In this document: positions 62,231 through 64,000 of the stretch, piece after piece
How the letters are laid out: every line of letters begins with the position of its first letter
Position numbering within the stretch: the first letter of the stretch is position 1
Source of the DNA: Microglena sp. YARC
Taxonomy: Eukaryota > Chlorophyta > Chlorophyceae > Chlamydomonadales > Chlamydomonadaceae
Assembly (NCBI GenBank): GCA_022414725.1
Contig: CM039463.1
Location: 87,021,269-87,085,268 of the forward strand
DNA: 64,000 nucleotides
Reading direction: 5' to 3'
Position numbers and translations under genes: made by a program
Notes under the pieces: model-generated
Told to the model about the DNA's origin: nothing
Seen by the model: only the letters and a program-made list of their open reading frames with translations
The model's database searches: none

Positions 62231-62928
62231 TACCACATAACAACCACTGAACCACACTGGACCTTCGATGCTGTGAATCTTTTCAAAAGTCCTTTTGTAA
62301 GAATCCCGCAAATGTACCCCTGCGTCCGAATTTGTGAGGCGACTCATTTGATCATTTAGCCGAGTGCGTGATAAGGCAATTATCATGATTCAGGTTGACG
62401 ATGTGGTTGACTCCTTTCCTTCAGTAAAACGTAGTGCAATTGCGAGCTAAATGGAATGGTTCTACTTTTTGGCCTTGTAAACAGTTCTTTAGGGCTTTGT
62501 AAGTTGAACTTACATCGCTCCAGCCAGCAATTTGGCTGCTCGCCACCTTAGGCAGTGAAGCAGTAATGGCCTTGTAAACACGTATATATTGGGCCTTGAA
62601 AACATTAGTCCGGTTCGACGCGGGGGCGTGGGCCAGTGTTCAGCCTCGCCCGGCCTCGCCTCGACCGACCCCCTCGACCGACCCCCTAGACTAGTCAGCA
62701 CCCACCACCAGAACCGTAGTCGCATCGGGCTTGTCAATCCATTCCTTCCTCTTATACCGCTTCGTTTCCATGCATAAACCAAGATGGTGGCGTTGCCAAC
62801 CTGAAATTCAAATCCCCTTCGAATAATATTTGTAAGCCCATGCGCAGTTGTCAGTACCCTCCCCCTACATGCCGGTAGTCTGCTGACCGGAGAGTGGCCG
62901 CTGCGTTGCGTCCGTCGACCTGTCCGCG

Positions 62929-63431
62929 ATGATGGGCTCAAAATATAGACTGCCGAGGTCTACTCCAGGTCCTAGTGGCTGGAAACGTAGCTCATGCTTG
63001 CGACTGGCCCAGATCGTCATTGCATTGGCGTTAGTGACCTTCATACTGCTCTACAGCTACTTGTTTATCGGGATGGAGAACGTGGATCTGGACTCAATCA
63101 GCGGGCAGGAAGAGACTGGCAGAAGCCATGCTAATGAGGTTGTCGACTCATTTACACACAAAACAGCTGGTTCTGGTGGAGGTGGGGTGGAGGAGACTGA
63201 GGGGGATGACCTGGCTGCAGAGCATCCCTTCAGGCACTACCCTTTCAAGGATGAGGAGAAGTACAGGATTTATGAGCACCCCACTCATGACCCGAGCCCT
63301 AGGTGTCGAAATACTGGCATCTGTGATGGCGACCCATCCTGCGGTCTGGACGGGATGGGCTGTGTGACAGAGGCACATGCGAGACAAAAGTATGTTAAAG
63401 CAGCAGCTCGCTGGTCCTGGGCTGGTTACAG
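62929..63431 (+). CDS. GH47 alpha-1,2-mannosidase I, first exon (partial gene)
   Basis: Begins MMGSKYRLPRSTPG. A short basic cytoplasmic tail is followed by a membrane segment (LRLAQIVIALALVTFILLYS, residues ~24-45) and an acidic/Gly-rich stem: a type II membrane protein of the ER or Golgi. The exon ends RQKYVKAAARWSWAGY plus AG of a split Arg codon. This matches the start of the GH47 catalytic domain (R.KV..A..HAW.GY.KYAWG), which trims alpha-1,2-linked mannose from N-glycans. The donor is TACAG|GCAAGT, a GC-AG type intron; reading on gives a spurious stop at 63469. The rest of the gene lies beyond the window. Confidence 0.8.
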
Positions 63432-64000
63432 GCAAGTGGCACACCTGCTTGTTTTGCCGCCCAAGTCTTGAAATCTGACGGGTTTTAGAGAGTGCTGCCC
63501 TGTCCCAAATTATTAAATTACTACATGTTAAACATTACGTCGTCACCAGTTTAAGAGTTCAAATACCAAAGAATAAAATACATTTTTAAATTATTAATTG
63601 ACTGCAAAAAAGCGTTGTCAGTTTACCAGATTGAGAGTTCAAATTACGAAGTGATCAGATGCATCATACAAGTGGATGTAATGGTATGTCATAGCTTTTA
63701 TTTTTCACTACCAGCAGCAGCTTCTAGGAATCTCCCCTGGCTTGCTTCCCTGCCAAACCTAAAACAGCATAGTGCATCTAGAAGCTGACATAATAATCTG
63801 TCCAATACTATTGGAATCTTGGGGCTTAGCCCAGTGGCTGGCTCAAGGAGCTGCCTAGAAGCTGCTGCTCGTAACGGATAAAGCTATTGGGTATGTAGGA
63901 TGAATGTAAGCACTCTCCCTTGGAGCTGCACCCTATGTATCTGTAATTGGATTGAATCGGACTGTAACATGATTTTCAGCCACCTCTGGGCTTCTCACCG
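63432..64000 (+). other. Intron 1 of the mannosidase gene (incomplete)
   Basis: AT-rich, with duplicated GTTTA.CAGTTTAAGAGTTCAAAT-like segments (63548-63570 and 63620-63645) and a foldback MITE. No exon recognised before the window end. Confidence 0.6.
63710..63886. mobile_element. Foldback MITE, copy 3
   Basis: Ends CAGCAGCAGCTTCTAGGAAT and, inverted, GAGCAGCAGCTTCTAGGCAG. Same family as the two copies in the zinc-finger intron 1. Confidence 0.8.

Overview
The window looks like nuclear DNA of a eukaryotic microalga, probably a green alga. This is an inference. The evidence is spliced genes with canonical GT-AG (and one GC-AG) introns, a glycan-processing mannosidase gene, a C5 DNA methyltransferase gene, histone H3-like exons, and very many simple repeats, minisatellites, LINEs and small DNA transposons. 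There are no operons, bacterial ribosome-binding sites or CRISPR arrays. Only a small part of the 64 kb codes for host protein. A run of exactly 1000 N (39379-40378) is an assembly gap of unknown true size.

Layout. 1-26500: nested retrotransposons, mainly one LINE family (element A: RT, zinc-knuckle C-terminus, a small acidic ORF, and a 3' UTR ending in poly(A)) and a non-coding partner family (element B) that shares A's 3' terminus. The largest LINE runs on the minus strand from about 22466 to its poly(A) tail at 9640. It is split by a 7.28 kb insertion (12406-19688) with 13-bp inverted termini, which carries several tandem arrays and a spliced histone H3-like gene. 4936-6560 is a ~125-bp minisatellite. 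27174-31414: two copies of one hAT-type element in opposite orientation, each with a perfect 8-bp target duplication; one contains a 612-bp MITE.

35216-48614 (minus): 3' exons of a C5-cytosine DNA methyltransferase (conserved motifs around REs.ARSQ|GFPDYW and GNAVAPPVARALG). Further upstream, two minus-strand exons at 47957-48614 may be its 5' end. They are separated from the motif exons by a trinucleotide block, the gap and a 7.5 kb, 17-bp satellite. 49500-50960: remnant of a second LINE clade. 52437-61002 (minus): a three-exon gene for a multi-C2H2 zinc-finger protein of roughly 1,240 residues with an in-frame coding minisatellite and an acidic tail. 62929 to the window end (plus): the first exon of a GH47 alpha-mannosidase I, a type II membrane protein.

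The recurring oddity is that minisatellites in introns carry repeated copies of the adjacent exon edge together with its splice site. In the zinc-finger gene, intron 2 begins with about eleven tandem copies of the donor edge and ends with six copies of the acceptor edge. Similar arrays lie beside the methyltransferase donors (36300-36460 and 37085-37245) and beside an unassigned exon at 34441-34548. I regard these exon-edge minisatellites, and the H3-like gene inside a transposon-like insertion, as the most interesting content.
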